Shown piece by piece: positions 10,451-23,300 of a stretch of DNA of 64,000 nucleotides (within the stretch, counting starts at the first letter, position 1; every line of letters begins with the position of its first letter). The DNA lies in assembly GCA_028583605.1 (NCBI GenBank), contig CM053328.1, positions 5,773,304 through 5,837,303 on the forward strand. The letters are read 5' to 3'. The position numbers and the translations under genes are program-made. The notes under the pieces were generated by a model. That model was not told the DNA's origin, did not search any database, and saw nothing but the letters and a program-made list of their open reading frames with translations. This stretch comes from Dastarcus helophoroides (Eukaryota; Arthropoda; Insecta; Coleoptera; Bothrideridae).

Positions 10451-13400
10451 TCATTCACAAAATTTTTTCCATTCCTTTTTGTTTAGCGCTAAAATTTTTG
10501 CTTCGTTTAGGTTTAATTGTCTCTTTCTGATTAATTTATCAATGATGTCACCCCATCTTTCTTTAGGTCTGCCTCTACGTCTCCGGTCCGATGTTCTTGC
10601 TTCCCATATTTTCTTTACTTGCATGTTATCTTTCATCCTTTGTATATGTCCCCACCAACCTAATTGTTTTTCTTCGACAATTTCTAATACAGGCTTAGCA
10701 TCCAGTTCTTCCCTCACTTTTTGATTTCTTATTCGATCTCTTCTACTTATTCCCTTTATCGCTCTTAAGAACTTCATCTCGACTGCTTGTATCCGGCTTT
10801 TCATTCTCTCCGTTAAAACCCAGGTTTCACTTCCAAATAGTAGTATAGGCTGGAAGATAGTCTTGTATACCAACATTTTCGTATTTTTGGATATTTCTTT
10901 CTTCTTGACTATGGTTGCACACATACTGTAATATGCTTTAAGTGCTTTCTCTATGCGTTCATTGATGTCCCTATCCTGATTTCCTTTATTATCTATTATT
11001 ACTCCTAAATATTTGAATTCCTTGACCTGCTGTATATCCTTATTTTCCAATCGTATAATTATTTTTTTATTTTCATCTTCTGTTATCGCCATTACTTTTG
11101 TTTTATTGACATTTATTTTCATTTGTTTAGATTCTAGAGCGTCTTTCCATATTTTTAAGTTAGTTTGTAGGTCTTCGGGTGAATTGGCCATTATTACTAT
11201 ATCATCTGCAAATGCACATTCTTTTATACAGACTTTTTGTAGATTGTAGTATCCTACTTGTAGGCCTGTTGTTTTAGGACATATTTGTTTGAGTATGTCA
11301 TCTATCAGGATAATGAATAGTAATGGGCTAAGTACTCATCCCTGTCGTAAACCATCTCTTGTGTAGAAAGTAGAAGACTGCATATTTCGCGTTCTGACGT
11401 AATTTGCATTTTCCTCATATATGCTTTTTATTCCAGCAATTAATTTTCGGCTGACTCCTCGTTGTTCCAAACTTATCCATATTTCTTTTCTGGGTGCTCT
11501 GTCAAAAGCCTTTTCAAGATCAATGAACGCTAGATATGCCTCTCTCCGTTGTCTTAATATTTTATCCGTAAGTTGTTTCATCGTGAATATATGGTCTTGT
11601 ATACTGTGGCCTCTTCTAAATCCACTTTGGGATACACTTAATTGCGTTTCTATGACTAAACGGAGCCTGTTTGCTAACACCCTTTCATATATCTTTGCTA
11701 CCGTGCTCAATAAAGTTATACCTCGATAATTTTGGCATTGTTTTCTATCTCCCTTTTTATATATGGGCATAATAACACCTATTCCCCAATCTTTAGGTAT
11801 GTTTCCTTTTATCCATGCCTTATTACAAATGTTGTACAAGAGTTTTACACCTTTCTTCCCCATGTGTTTAATCATATCTGATGTTATTCCATCATGTCCG
11901 GGTGCTTTTCCACATTTTGTTACCTTGATTGCTTCTTCAACTTCCTCTATCGTAAGTACTTCATTTTCTTCATCTGCTATTGTGTCATTTGTTGTTACTT
12001 CTTTGCCTTCTTGTGTCTCTGTTTCCAGTGGATTTAATAGTTTGTAAAAGTATTCTTTCCATCTGTTCATAATTAAATTCTCATCTTTTAGCAACGCGCC
12101 TTCTTTGCTTGTTATAGTCGTCCATTTCTTTTCTTTTCCTTTTCTTATTGTCTTCACTGCTTTATAAAATAGCTTGCGATCTCCTTTATTTGTCTCCTCC
12201 ATTTTTTTCCCAAAACATTCCCATGCCTTCTGTTTAGCTTCCAAAACCATTTTTTTTACTTTGATTCTTATCTCCTTATACAAAGTGTATTTTTGTGAGG
12301 TGTTATTATTTAAGTACTCTTTCCACGCTTGTTTCTTTAATTTAACTTCTTTTTTGATTTCATCGTTCCACCAGGCAGTTAACTTTTTATTGGCGTTGGT
12401 TGTAATCGTGCCACATGCTTGTTTAGCTGCTTCTATTACTACCTCCTTAAATATTTGCCATATGTCTTCAATATATTTTTGTTCAATCTCCTTTTCTATA
12501 TTACTTATTTTTTCCTCAATAATTTGGTGATAATTGTATGCTATATCTTTTTTCTCTTAATCTGTATGTTTTAATATTTTCTTTTTTTACTGGTGCAGTT
12601 TCGTGTCGTTCGTTGTCACTCCTACACCTCTTCTTTTTCCTAATTTTTGCTACAACCAGGTAATGATCACTAAATATTTCCGCACTTCTTTTGACTCTTA
12701 CATCCGTGATCGATTTCCTATTATTTCTTTGCACAAGTACGTAGTCAATTATGGATCTTTCTTTTCTGTTTTCCGCTATTCTTGTAAATTTATGTATATC
12801 CTGGTGTTCATAAAACGTATTTGTTATTATGAGATCGTTCAATATGCAATATTCTATCATTCTTAACCTATTGTTGTTTATTTTTGTTTCCCCACAGTTT
12901 CCAATTACATTTACATTTCTATTCTCTCTTTTACCCACCCTACTGTTAAAATCTCCCATTACGATAATTTAACCTTTACCTGTCTCCGCGGCCAATGTTA
13001 GTTCCTCCCAGAATTGCTCCCTAATACTCGCTAAATCATCTTCATTTGGTCCATACACTATTATTATGCATATTCGTTCCCCATATATATCATCAAATTC
13101 TATTTTTAGTATTCTTTCAGAAATGCCTTCCCAATTTAGTATATTATCTACTAATCCTTTCTCTATTATGCACCCAACCCCTGCCGCAGCATGTTTATTT
13201 TGTTCTACTCCACTGTATATTAAAAGGTGTCCATTTTCTAGCACTAGTTCCCCTTGCCCCTTCTTCTTAGTTTCAGTTATTGTTAATATTTGAATCCCTG
13301 TCATTTCAAATTCTTCTATTAGTTCCTCCTCTTTTCCCCTTAGTCCTCTAACATTCCATGTTCCCACTTTCCAAATTTCTTTTCCTGTTTTTTCCTTTTT

Positions 13401-13550
13401 ATTTATTTTTTCTATTGTTGTGTTTTTATGTGTTTTCGTATCCATTTTCATTGCCTTGTTCGTCATCATACTATTTACCTCTTTAGATTTATTGCTCAGT
13501 TTTTTGAATTTGTATTTTTTAATTTTTCCTTGATTTTGTTCCATTTCCAA
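10451..13550 (-). pseudogene. RTE-like ORF2: endonuclease plus reverse transcriptase, broken
   Basis: Order: AP endonuclease ('WKVGTWNVRGLRG' near 13,375, 'ITETKKKGQ', 'VYGPNEDD', 'MGDFNSRVG' at 12,959, 'SDHYLVVAKI' near 12,660), a linker, RT ('GHDGITSDMIKHMG', 'AFIDLEKAFDRAPR', the catalytic 'CAFADDIVIMA' near 11,205) and a C-terminal part ('FLRAIKGISRRDRIRN', 'GWWGHIQRM'). Breaks: TAA at 12,969-12,971 between G and I-I-V; a frameshift at about 12,553 in an A-run, after which the frame reads I-A-Y-N-Y-H-Q-I-I-E-E-K; and TGA at 11,336-11,338 where G-C-V-L-S-P-L would be expected. The pieces are otherwise colinear and conserved. Confidence 0.8.
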
Positions 13551-14275
13551 GTTTCTCCATCAACTATTATCTTGTTATATCTCATTTTGATATTCTTACC
13601 CATGCATTTCTCCTCTTCTGCTTTATTTTTTAGTTGTCTCTGCTTCTCCCTTTCTTTATGCGTCAAGTCTTCATTTACGAAAATTTTTTCATTAATTTTT
13701 CTAAGCTTTGATTTGTTTTTCATAATCTGTTTCTTTTCTTGTTCATTTTGCAGTTTCACAAGATATATATTTCTACCGATGTTGTAAGCTTCTTCAACTT
13801 TGGTTTGTATTTCTAATTTTTCTTTAAAGAAATTTTCCATTTCTGTAATTAAAATTGCATTGTCGTTTGTATTTACTGTTAGACCGTTGACAATTATGTT
13901 ATTTTTCCTTTTATCTTTTTCGATCCACTCCAAATTATTGCTTATTATTTGTATATCCCTTTTCATTTTCTCGTTTTCTTTTATAATTCTCTCGTTTTCT
14001 TCTCTTAGTTTGGTGTTTTCGATTTGGATTTTTCTAATGTCGTTATTGTATTTTTCCTGTTCATTTTTTATTTCTTGCATTTCTTCTCTTATATCCTGCA
14101 TCATACTTAGTATAAGATCAAGCTTATCCTCGTTATCAATTGTTTTTGTTTTTATTGGCGTTCTCGACATTTTTTTTGTTCTCGCTAAGGTTTCTTCTTG
14201 TACCCTTTTTCTCTTGCCTCCTTCGTCTGTGGAGGACTCCTCCATGTCGGCGTCTCTCATATAATTCTTGTCCAT
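13496..14275 (-). CDS. Non-LTR ORF1 protein, coiled coil plus L1-like RNA-binding domain
   Basis: 259 residues from an ATG, intact. Residues 1-45 are charged and basic (KRKRVQEET). Residues 50-120 are a long predicted coiled coil with dense K/E/N heptads (IREEMQEIKNEQEKYNNDIRK), consistent with oligomerisation. Residues 125-200 have the layout of an L1 ORF1p RRM ('KNNIIVNGL', 'FKEKLEIQTKVEEAYNIG', 'IYLVKLQNEQEKKQIM'), followed by a basic tail (about 205-259). The expected role is coating element RNA and acting as a nucleic-acid chaperone. Its 3' end overlaps the start of ORF2 by about 55 nt in another frame. Confidence 0.75.
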   Translation of the reverse strand: MDKNYMRDADMEESSTDEGGKRKRVQEETLARTKKMSRTPIKTKTIDNEDKLDLILSMMQDIREEMQEIKNEQEKYNNDIRKIQIENTKLREENERIIKENEKMKRDIQIISNNLEWIEKDKRKNNIIVNGLTVNTNDNAILITEMENFFKEKLEIQTKVEEAYNIGRNIYLVKLQNEQEKKQIMKNKSKLRKINEKIFVNEDLTHKEREKQRQLKNKAEEEKCMGKNIKMRYNKIIVDGETWKWNKIKEKLKNTNSKN

Positions 14276-14691
14276 GTTTATTTCTTTATTTCAGCGCTGA
14301 TTCCTAATCTGATTACTATATGTTGTGATGCACGTCTTTTCCACGAAAGAAACCGTTCCCCGGACTATCTCCTCGAAGGTCACGGTTTCTTATCTCTTAT
14401 CAGAGCTAATACAAATGCAGCGTCTTACCTTAAATTACTAATTATTGCACTAACCTGTTTGTCTCTAGTGTTGTTTTAATCACTACACTGTTCTTATTGT
14501 TTACACCTTTGGTTTACCACAATTTTCTGAAATAATCGCTCATTAATTTCCGTAGAATTTGGGTTTATTAATGGAGCATATATTTAGTAGCTGCTTATGC
14601 ACACACCATTTATACTAAAAAGAAAACTTTAAAATATTCGTAATATAATAATGAGAACATTGTGGCCGTAATTGTTTAGCAACAATATCTT

Positions 14692-15406
14692 TCATGTCCA
14701 CATCAATATTTGTTGTGGCAAGTCTAATATATCTTCAAGAGTGGAATCTTTCAGACTGTTTCTATATTTTGACTTTATACCTTTCATATCGGAGTATGCA
14801 CGCTCGCAGATATATGTACTTCCCAACATTGATGCAATTTGAAGTCCAAAATCTCTCAATTTTGGATATTTCTCTTTATCTAAAAATTTGAATATTTCTA
14901 TTCCAGTTACTCCACGAGATGTAAAAAATGGGCCAGCCTGCAGGTCGCATAATTCTATTTGATATTCAAGATCAACGGAGTTGATATCAATATTAATTGG
15001 ATCACAAAATAAATCAATAGAGGGTTTAAGGTCATCAAATTGAGAAAATCTTTCATTGAAATCTGTAATTAGCATATCCAATTTTGGTAGAAATATTTTA
15101 AAATTCGCTTCTATATTACATTCTTTCATTTCTTCATAGATCTCTTTGCAAGATTCAAAATGAAATAAATTATTTTGCTTCCAAATTAAACCTTAACAAT
15201 TTTAATTTGTTTCTAAATCCAGTAACATATTTATAAAGGCAACACACATTTTTATCTTGCCCTTGAAAGGATTTATTCAAAATATTTAAATAATTTGTAA
15301 TGTCCGTTAGGAAAGCAAGTGAATAAATAAAATTTTTATCAACTATAGATAAACAACAACCAACCACAAATATAATATGAGGCGCCAACGTTGAGCCAAC
15401 CATCAT
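14692..15406 (-). pseudogene. hAT transposase relic (GTF2IRD2/ZMYM-like type)
   Basis: Two frames, 15,406-15,170 and 15,129-14,692, separated by a small gap or frameshift. The first reads 'LAFLTDITNYLNILNKSFQGQDKN' with 'YKYVTGFRNKLKL', the core stretch of hAT transposases of the GTF2I-repeat-domain-protein type. The second ends 'STYICERAYSDMKGIKSKYRNSLKDSTLEDIL', the conserved C-terminal hAT dimerisation block. The N-terminal BED finger and the first catalytic residues are missing. The relic is probably part of the element whose terminus lies at 10,277 and which the RTE-like element split. Not functional. Confidence 0.75.
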
Positions 15407-15479
15407 CAGACGTTAAACGGATTGCTGCTGTATTCAGCCGGGACAAGTGAAGTTACGCAAACTAAATAGTACCTACCTT

Positions 15480-16620
15480 AAATTCAACTTAGATTTAAAT
15501 TTTCACACATTTTCACACATTTTTTACTTTTTTGGAATTTTTTAATTTTTAAACTTTTGAATCTTTGAAAATTTAGTTTTTTTAGAATTTTTAAATTTTT
15601 TGCTAAAAATTTCGATTTTTTTTATTCAAAATGTCATATTTTTCTACAAATTGTGAAATTTTTTCTGGGCAAGTTTTTGCTTTTTTTATTTTTTCAAAAT
15701 GTCGACTTTAAAAATGTTGTTCCTTTTCACAATTTTGACTTTTAGCAAAATTTCCAACTATTTTTCAAATTTTCGATGGTTTCTCAAAGTTTCGACTTTT
15801 TTTAAAGTTGTAACTTATTTTCAGGATCTGGCTTTTGCTTTAAATTTCCAACAAAAAAATTTTAACTTTGTCCATCTTTGATCTCAACAATTTTAAATAC
15901 ATTGTCCAGGTTTGGATTCTATTTTGTAATTTCTAGGTTAGTACCGAAAATTATAAGAATTTTAAAATGTAAAAGCAGAATTTTGAGAAAAATAATGAAA
16001 ATTTCGAGAAAAAACTCGACATTTATGGAAAAACTATCAAGCTTTTTTTTGTTTTTTTCTTTTTCATGAATATCAGATAATTAATAGTTATAAAAAAGGT
16101 TCAAAATTAGTAAAAGAACATTAAAATACCAACGGGAGCAGCACTCAAGTCAACGAAGAGGTGCATGCAGCGCTCGCAGACGCATTTACCCACCCTTGAC
16201 ATAGACCGATATGGATAAGTGATGTGTAAAAATTTTTAATTATTGAATGGCTTAAAGTAAATGCTGATTTAGCTGCTTATGTCGCCTCTTTAAGATGCCC
16301 CCTGATGCGGTTGCCTCTTTGCATCATAGCATGGCACGGCCCGGGTCGTTTCTAGGATTCACCCATTGGAAATTATCATATCATAATGCATCTAAAAAAA
16401 CTTTCACAATTTTTAAATTCTAGATTTGTGTAGCACATTTCAAGATATTTCAAAAAAATATATTTTTAATATACGACTGTTTCGTGACTATGTAAACATT
16501 TTAATTTGAATTATCTCAATACTGCAAATAATGAGTTACTACCGTCTTCGATGGATGGATCAATATGTGAAAACATTCCCTTCTCTTTTTAATTTGTACA
16601 AAAATAAAGGAAAATAAAAA
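15480..16620. other. AT-rich repeat and unassigned intergenic DNA
   Basis: 15,480-16,080 is the 'tttcgacttttt' background. 16,130-16,360 is more balanced in base content ('gcagcgctcgcagacgcat', 'gccccctgatgcggttgcc') and may be a decayed transposon end, but I could not name it. Nothing coding was recognised on either strand. Confidence 0.5.
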
Positions 16621-16916
16621 TTGCTAGTCAGAATAAATATATTATTTATTGCATGTATAACATGAAATATAACTGTACAATTATCACAATGCAAAATATC
16701 CTTATGTATTTTACACACTATCACATTGGACAAATCTCACAAAAATTATATGACAATGAATTTTGGTCATTGCATCATTAACAAAACTTCCCACAAAGAT
16801 AAAAATATGCCAAATTGCCCATCACGCAAGTATCTTTGATACACCAAAGATATAAATAAAATTCAGACAGATCCCAAGGGTTCCAACCTTAAGAAAACCC
16901 GATTAATTCAATATAA

Positions 16917-17381
16917 TTATTTTAGACCAATACTTCGAGAAATCTGCTCATAGACAGTCCAAGCCATCGCTGACATAAGAGTACGCCTTAGCATCCTCGG
17001 CACCGTCCCCTTTGAAGTATCCCCGTATTCCATACTTATCATAAACATAAATCGTAACCGACCAAATTCCCTTGAATTTTTGCGGGTACAATTGCATTTT
17101 GGTTTTCAAAACATCAGCCGGCTGCGTTAAGGCAGAGGCCAAAATGCCAGCTGTGATACCACATGTGAAATGAATCGGCGAAGAGTAGAGGGAGTTCATC
17201 ATTTCAGGTGGTACAAAGAGTTTGGCTTGAGTGTAGAACATTAAATAGAGGCCCGAGAACTGGGGCGTCGCGGAATAACGTCGGGACCAAGCCGCAGGTC
17301 ATCCCACGGATACCCTCCGTCCTGTAGATCTCTCGAAGGGCCGCCCCCATACCACTGTATCTGTAGACACCGCTTTCATAT
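16917..17381 (-). CDS. SLC25A38: SLC25A38 exon 5 (two single-base insertions)
   Basis: Starts R|Y-E-S-G in frame. At about 17,260 an extra base (C on the plus strand) after D-A-P throws off the next helix: without it the frame reads [10 protein letters not shown] second extra base in the C-run at 17,007-17,010 displaces the end: without it the frame gives P-R-M-L-R-R-T-L-M and a stop at 16,917-16,919, as in homologues. Between them '[14 protein letters not shown]' is intact. A naive reading ends early or in nonsense. The nearby 'aataaa' on the minus strand at about 16,645 is a candidate polyadenylation signal. Confidence 0.88.
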
Positions 17382-20300
17382 CTAAAACAACGTTTTCGTT
17401 AGATAACAGGAACTTATACTTAAGACAACGTATTGACTCATTCGATGAAGACTGTAGTAACCCATTATTTCCAGTATCGAGTTAAATCAAATTAAAATAT
17501 TTACATAGTTCACAAAAAATTAGTACGTTGAAAAGATATTTTTTGAAATATCTAAAAATTTGCTATGCAAATGTAGAATTTGAAAATTGTGAAGGTTTTG
17601 TCATATATAGTAACTCAAAATACGATACTTTTCAATGGAATATATTGGGTGATTCCTAAATTTTGTGAATTTGGTTGAAAAATATTTCATTTAGTGGCAT
17701 ATCATAGTCGCCAATGAAAACTATTATGTAGCTGAAATACTTGGTGTATGTAACTCGAAAAGTGCCAAAATTGAGTCACTATAGTATTCATTGAATGAGT
17801 CAATAATGAGAGTATGAAAAAATTACCTTACCTAGTTTTAATGACGGTGATTGGAATTAATAGGGCTCCGCTGAGACATCTAGCACACATTCCTAAGGCC
17901 ACCGACTCTAAAGGTTTTGGAGTTCTTTCGGAGAAAAATTGACCCTTTAGAAAGTCTAGGGTGCAGAAGTATAGACCAACACCAGGCACGCATCTTGTTA
18001 TCGACTGTAAAGAGAACAAAGTAATTGTAAGAGACCGATTTAAAAAGCTTACCGACTAACCTACTTAATAATCAGATAAGTAACAAACTCAATAAGGCTC
18101 GTGTTTATAAAAGTAAGAAATTTTCATGCTTCTCAAATTTTCGACCTATTTTCGCATTTTCTCCAAATTTAACTGTTTCTCAAAATTTATCTTTCGAAAC
18201 GAAATTTCCATTTTTTCAAATTTTTGACCTTCCTGTCTTTTTTGGAAATTTCGACTATTTTTTTCAAAATTTTTGTTGAGTTGTACTTCTCTGGAAAATT
18301 TAGAATTCTTTCTCAATTTCAAATTTTTCTCCAAATTTCGAATTTTTTCTCGAAACTTCGACCTTTTTCTCGATATTTCGACCTTTTTCTCGATATTTCG
18401 ACCTTTTTCTAGATACTTCGACTTTTTTTTCGATATTTCGACCTTTTTCTCAAAATTACGACCTTTTTCTCGAAATTTTATACTTTTTTCAAATTTCACT
18501 AATTTTCCTACCATTGGGCTTTTTCTTAACATTACTGAAAATTTCGACTTTTTCAAAATTTCTACCTCGAAAGATCCCCTTTTTCGCAAAATTTTGGTTC
18601 TTTATAAACCTTGGATTACTTTAAAAAATTCTTTTACTTTTTTAATTTCAACTTTTTTGAAAATATGATTCAAATTTCACTAATTTTCCTACCATTGGGC
18701 TTTTTCTGAACCTTACTGAAAATTTTTTCAAAATTTCTATTGCGAAAGATAACCTTTTTCTCAAAATTTCGGTTCATTATAAATATTGGGTTACTTTAAA
18801 AAATTCCTTTACTTTTTTTAATTTCAACTTTTTTGAAAATACGAACTTTTTAAAATTACAACTTTTCCAAAATTTCGACTTTTTCCTATTTTGATTCTAG
18901 AAGCTTCGACGGTTTTTGAACATTTTGACATTTCAAAATTTCCCCTCTTCCCATTTTATAAACATATCGACTTTTCTGGAAATGTTGAGTAAAAGTTCAA
19001 AATTTCAACTTTTTCTTTGAAAATATTCTATTTTTTAATATTTTGAACTTTTTTCATGATTCTGAGTTCAAAAAAAATTTTTTTTTTCGAAATTTCGACC
19101 TTATTCTCGACATTTTACACTTTTTTTGAAATTCCATTATTTTTTCCACCATTGGGCCTTTCCTAACTTTACTGAAAATTTCGACTTTTTCAAAATTTCG
19201 ACTTTGAAAGATCCCCTTTTTCTCAAAATTTTGGTTCTTTATAAACATTGAGTTACTTTAAAAAATTCTTTTACTTTTTTTAATTTCAAGTTTTTGAAAA
19301 TATGAACTTTTTAAAGTTACAACTTTTCCAAAATTTCGACTTTTTTTCCAATTTTGACTCTAGAAGCTTCGACGGTTTTTGAACATTTTGACATTTCAAA
19401 ATGTCCCCTCTTCGAAATCCCATTTTATAAAAATTTCGACTTTTTCCGGAAATGTTGAGCGAAAGTTCAAAATCTCAACTTTTTTTTTGAAAATACCCAA
19501 TTTTTCAAAATTTTGACTTTTAATGATTCCAAGTTAAAAATGTTTCCTTTTTCTCGAGTTTTCGACCCTGTTCACGACATTTTACACTTTTTTTGAAATT
19601 CCATTATTTTTCCACCGCTGGGCTTTTCCTGAACTTTACTGAAAATTTCGACTTTTTCAAAAGATCCCCTTTTTCTCAAAATTTTGGTTCTTTATAAATA
19701 TTGGGTTACTTTAAAAAATTCTTTTACTTTTTTAATTTCAAATTTTTTGAAAATATGAACTTTTTAAAGTTACAACTTTTCCAAAATTTCGACTTTTTTT
19801 CAATTTTGACTCTAGAAGCTTCGACGGTTTTTGAACATTTTGACATTTCAAAATTTCCTCTCTTTAAAATCTCATTTTATAAAAATTTCGACTTTTTCAG
19901 GAAATGTTGAGTGAAAGTTCAAAATCTCAACTTTTTTTAAAAAAATATCCAATTTTCCAATTTTTGACTTTTTTGATTATTACTGAAAATTTCGACTTTT
20001 TCAAAATTTCGACTTCAAAAGATCCCCTTTTTCACAAAATTTTGGTTCTTTATAAACATTGGGTTACTTTAAAAAATTCTTTTACTTTTTTTAATTTCAA
20101 CTTTTTTGAAAATATGAACTTTTTAAAGTTATAACTTTTCCAAAATTTCGACTTTTTTACTATTTTGACTCTAGAAGCTTCGACGGTTTTTGAACATTTT
20201 GACATTTTAAAACTTTCCTCTCTTTAAAATCTCATTTTATAAAAATTTCGACTTTTTCTGGAAATGTTGAGTGAAGGTTCAAAATCCTTAACTTTTTTTT

Positions 20301-23300
20301 TGAAAATACAGCCATTTTTCAAAAATTTGATTTTTTTGATGATTCCGAATTCGAAGTTTTTTCTTTTTCTCGAGATTTCGATCTTGTTCTCGACTTTTTA
20401 TACTTTTTTTGAAATTCCATTATTTTTGCACCATTGGGCTTTTTCTGAACATTTCGATTTTTTAGAATCTGACTCCTATCATTTTTCTCGAAATTATATT
20501 TTTTATCTTAAAATTCGATATTCAACGTTTTGGAAATTTCGATTTAATCGCAAAATTCGCTATTTTACTTGAAAATTGGACTTTCCCTGGAAAATTACCA
20601 ATTTTTTCTTCAAAGTTTAAGCCTTTTTCTCAAAATTTTGCTTGAGCGCAGTTAAGAACGGCCAAACCCCCCCTAATTTTGATTTTAAACTCAAAATGTC
20701 GATATCTTTAGGCACATTTGATTTCCCAAAAATTTGAAATTCAATCGACTTTAGAAAACTTCTGCAATGATTGAAACTTTCTAGTTTTCAAAGTGGATTT
20801 CAAAATTTCGCCTATTTCTCGAAATGTCGACTTTTTACAAACTACAACTTACTTTGGAACTTTTCTTCTACTTTTTTAAAAATATTTGACCTTTTTTTGA
20901 AAATTTGTACTCTTTCAAAATTTCGACTTTTGTGAAATTTTGACTATTTCGACTTTCTCTGAAAATTAGTGACATTTCATTCCAATTTTTTCTAAATTTT
21001 AACTTTTTTGTGAGAATTTGGACTTCAATATTTCGACTTTTTCTCGAAATGTTGACTTTTGAAATATACTTGGGTCTAATTTTAAAAAAGTCAACATGTC
21101 AACATATCCACTCTTTTCAAATTCCAATTTTTATCGAATAAGAGGACCGTTTTTTGACAATATATTCACTTTTATTCAATTAGATTGATTGAAAATGTTT
21201 ACTATTTTGAAAATTTAGACTTGCAAGATGTTACAAATTGCTCATAGTAAGGTCTTTCAGCCTGTAGCCACCTATACCAAAGAGGGCAAGTTTAAGCGAA
21301 ATTAACTGGAAACAAAATTGCGCAAATTTTATATTTCAACGAATTATTGTTATATTTTTAACTCCAGAACGATAAAAATTTTTTTTAAATTATTTAAAGT
21401 ACGAGTGTTGCTTTGACCCCGAAAAAGATAATAATTCTGATAAAAGGCGAGGAAATAAATGTTATCTCCGTATTACTAGTTGAATTTGTAAATTAACTTG
21501 ACTTATGACAATTAATCATTCTCGATTTTACACAGCAAAAATAAAAAATTTGACATTTTAGATGAAAAATTAAACATTTTTCATTTAAACTTTTAAACTC
21601 GTTATTCAAGCATTTATTTATATAAAAACTCAACAATTTTGAAATATATTATTTTACTTGGTGATAAATAATTAATTACAAAACAAGATCTGTTGTGCTT
21701 TAACTCGTTACATCTTGATCTTCTACTTCCAACTTCGAAGTTCACACATCTTTAATGATCTTATGAAATTAAGTCAATCAATAAACTTCTGACAACTGGG
21801 TTCTGGATTCGATGTGGGTTGCCTTAAGTTTAGAACTTCTGACAACTATTAACTATGACAATAGAACAACATTCTTATTGTAATAGTTTTATTTTATGAA
21901 AAATTTAATTAAAATGATTGCTTTCTTCATTTATTTTGGAATTCTTCAATGATTATCCCAATATCGTGTAGTATTTATAATTGCAGTGGTGTCCGCTTAT
22001 AATAAACCTGCTTAATATAAACTTCCCTCAAAACAAATCAATTTGTAATGCATGGACACTTGAAGTACTATTATTAGTTATTGTTTAATAAGAACTTCCC
22101 CTATCACGAACCGATTTCTGTGGTACCTTGAGGTTCATTATAAGCAGACACCACTGTAATAGATGCAAAATGATTAATTACTTTAAAGTAAATTTTTTAG
22201 AAAAATTAAAATCCTGAGTAAAGATCTTAAAAGCTTGAACTTGAAGTCTGTTTTATAATTAAAATACCTACCGGTGTCATTCCCCTCCATAGTCCCCTGA
22301 TATGTTCTTGTTGTAGAATATTGGAAAATACATGAACCATACTAATGTTCCCAAAAGATCCACTGAAAACAAAAATAGCTTTTCAAATAAAAGAACACAA
22401 TTGAACAACTGAACGATTAAGTATGTTTGATTTTTTTACCCAAATAGACGCAAGAACCAAAGAGAAAGCGAATTCAGTAATAATGTGGCTTTTTTAAAAA
22501 CAGATTATCTCTACATATCTACCAAATTACTGAAAAGTCATAATGAATTTACATATTGATTGAACGAGTCTGATAATATAATCAGTACAAGATTTACTTC
22601 TTTACAATACATTCAACTCGTAACTAATGACACAGACATTGCTCTGACTTAATTTAGTACCCTAAGGCCGTCCGCATACGCACGGTATCCTGGTTAGGTT
22701 TCTAAGGAATTCGGATTCAGGACACCAGAACGAGCACATTCCTATGCAACTTAAAACCTAAACAGGAAACTGTGCTTCTGCAGCCGGCCACTGAACTCTA
22801 ATTCCTGATTTGGAAATCCAATTAAATTCCATGTGTCAGCCGGCCTTAGAAATACCAATTCTACTGATCAAATCCTAAGCCCACAGATACTGACATGATA
22901 AAAAGATCTTGTTTTGGACTTTATTCGAAATCTCCCATTTCTAGTGTCCAACACTTACTGTTTAATAGCAGTCGTGGGGTTCTGCAGCCTCGTCTTAACT
23001 AAATCCAAGGGTTGAAACAAGACAGTGGAGCATGTCCCCGAGAAGGAACCAGCCAAAAATGCCTTCACCAAAGGGTACTGCAACAAGAAAACTTATTTAG
23101 AAATTTCATCATCCGTGTTTGTTTCCACTGCACTTTCTATGATTACAAAGTTAACGGGTCAACTTAGATAACGTGATCCCTGGTCCCCCATCGAGCCTCG
23201 ATAAACTCGTGACTTGTTATTGATCCCCTTTCGACTTACATCTTGCAAAATTTGTCGATTGTTACCAGGGGCAGGTTGCAGATCTGCTTGCTCGATGATA

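Larger units (their letters stand above)
10390..14480 (-). mobile_element. RTE-like non-LTR retrotransposon with coiled-coil ORF1
   Basis: About 4.1 kb, reading right to left: 5' leader (about 14,480-14,276), ORF1 (14,275-13,496), ORF2 overlapping it at 13,550 and ending at 10,451. ORF2 endonuclease and RT resemble the RTE/BovB-like enzymes often annotated as 'craniofacial development protein 2-like' in animals. The ORF1 is of the coiled-coil plus RNA-binding kind better known from L1, so the clade is uncertain. The element is degraded by two stops and one frameshift in ORF2. Its ends are approximate. Confidence 0.75.

Noticed and set aside
18330..18485. Regular short repeats resembling a CRISPR array
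   Set aside because: Eukaryotic context, no unique spacers, and the 21-bp unit is directly tandem.
18146..20572. Several open frames of 60-150 residues across the 18-20.6 kb arrays
   Set aside because: They are made of repeated S-R-N-F-D-F-F or K-V-E-I-S-K-K peptides produced by the tandem 'tttcgac' words; no domain, no splice context, both strands equally open.
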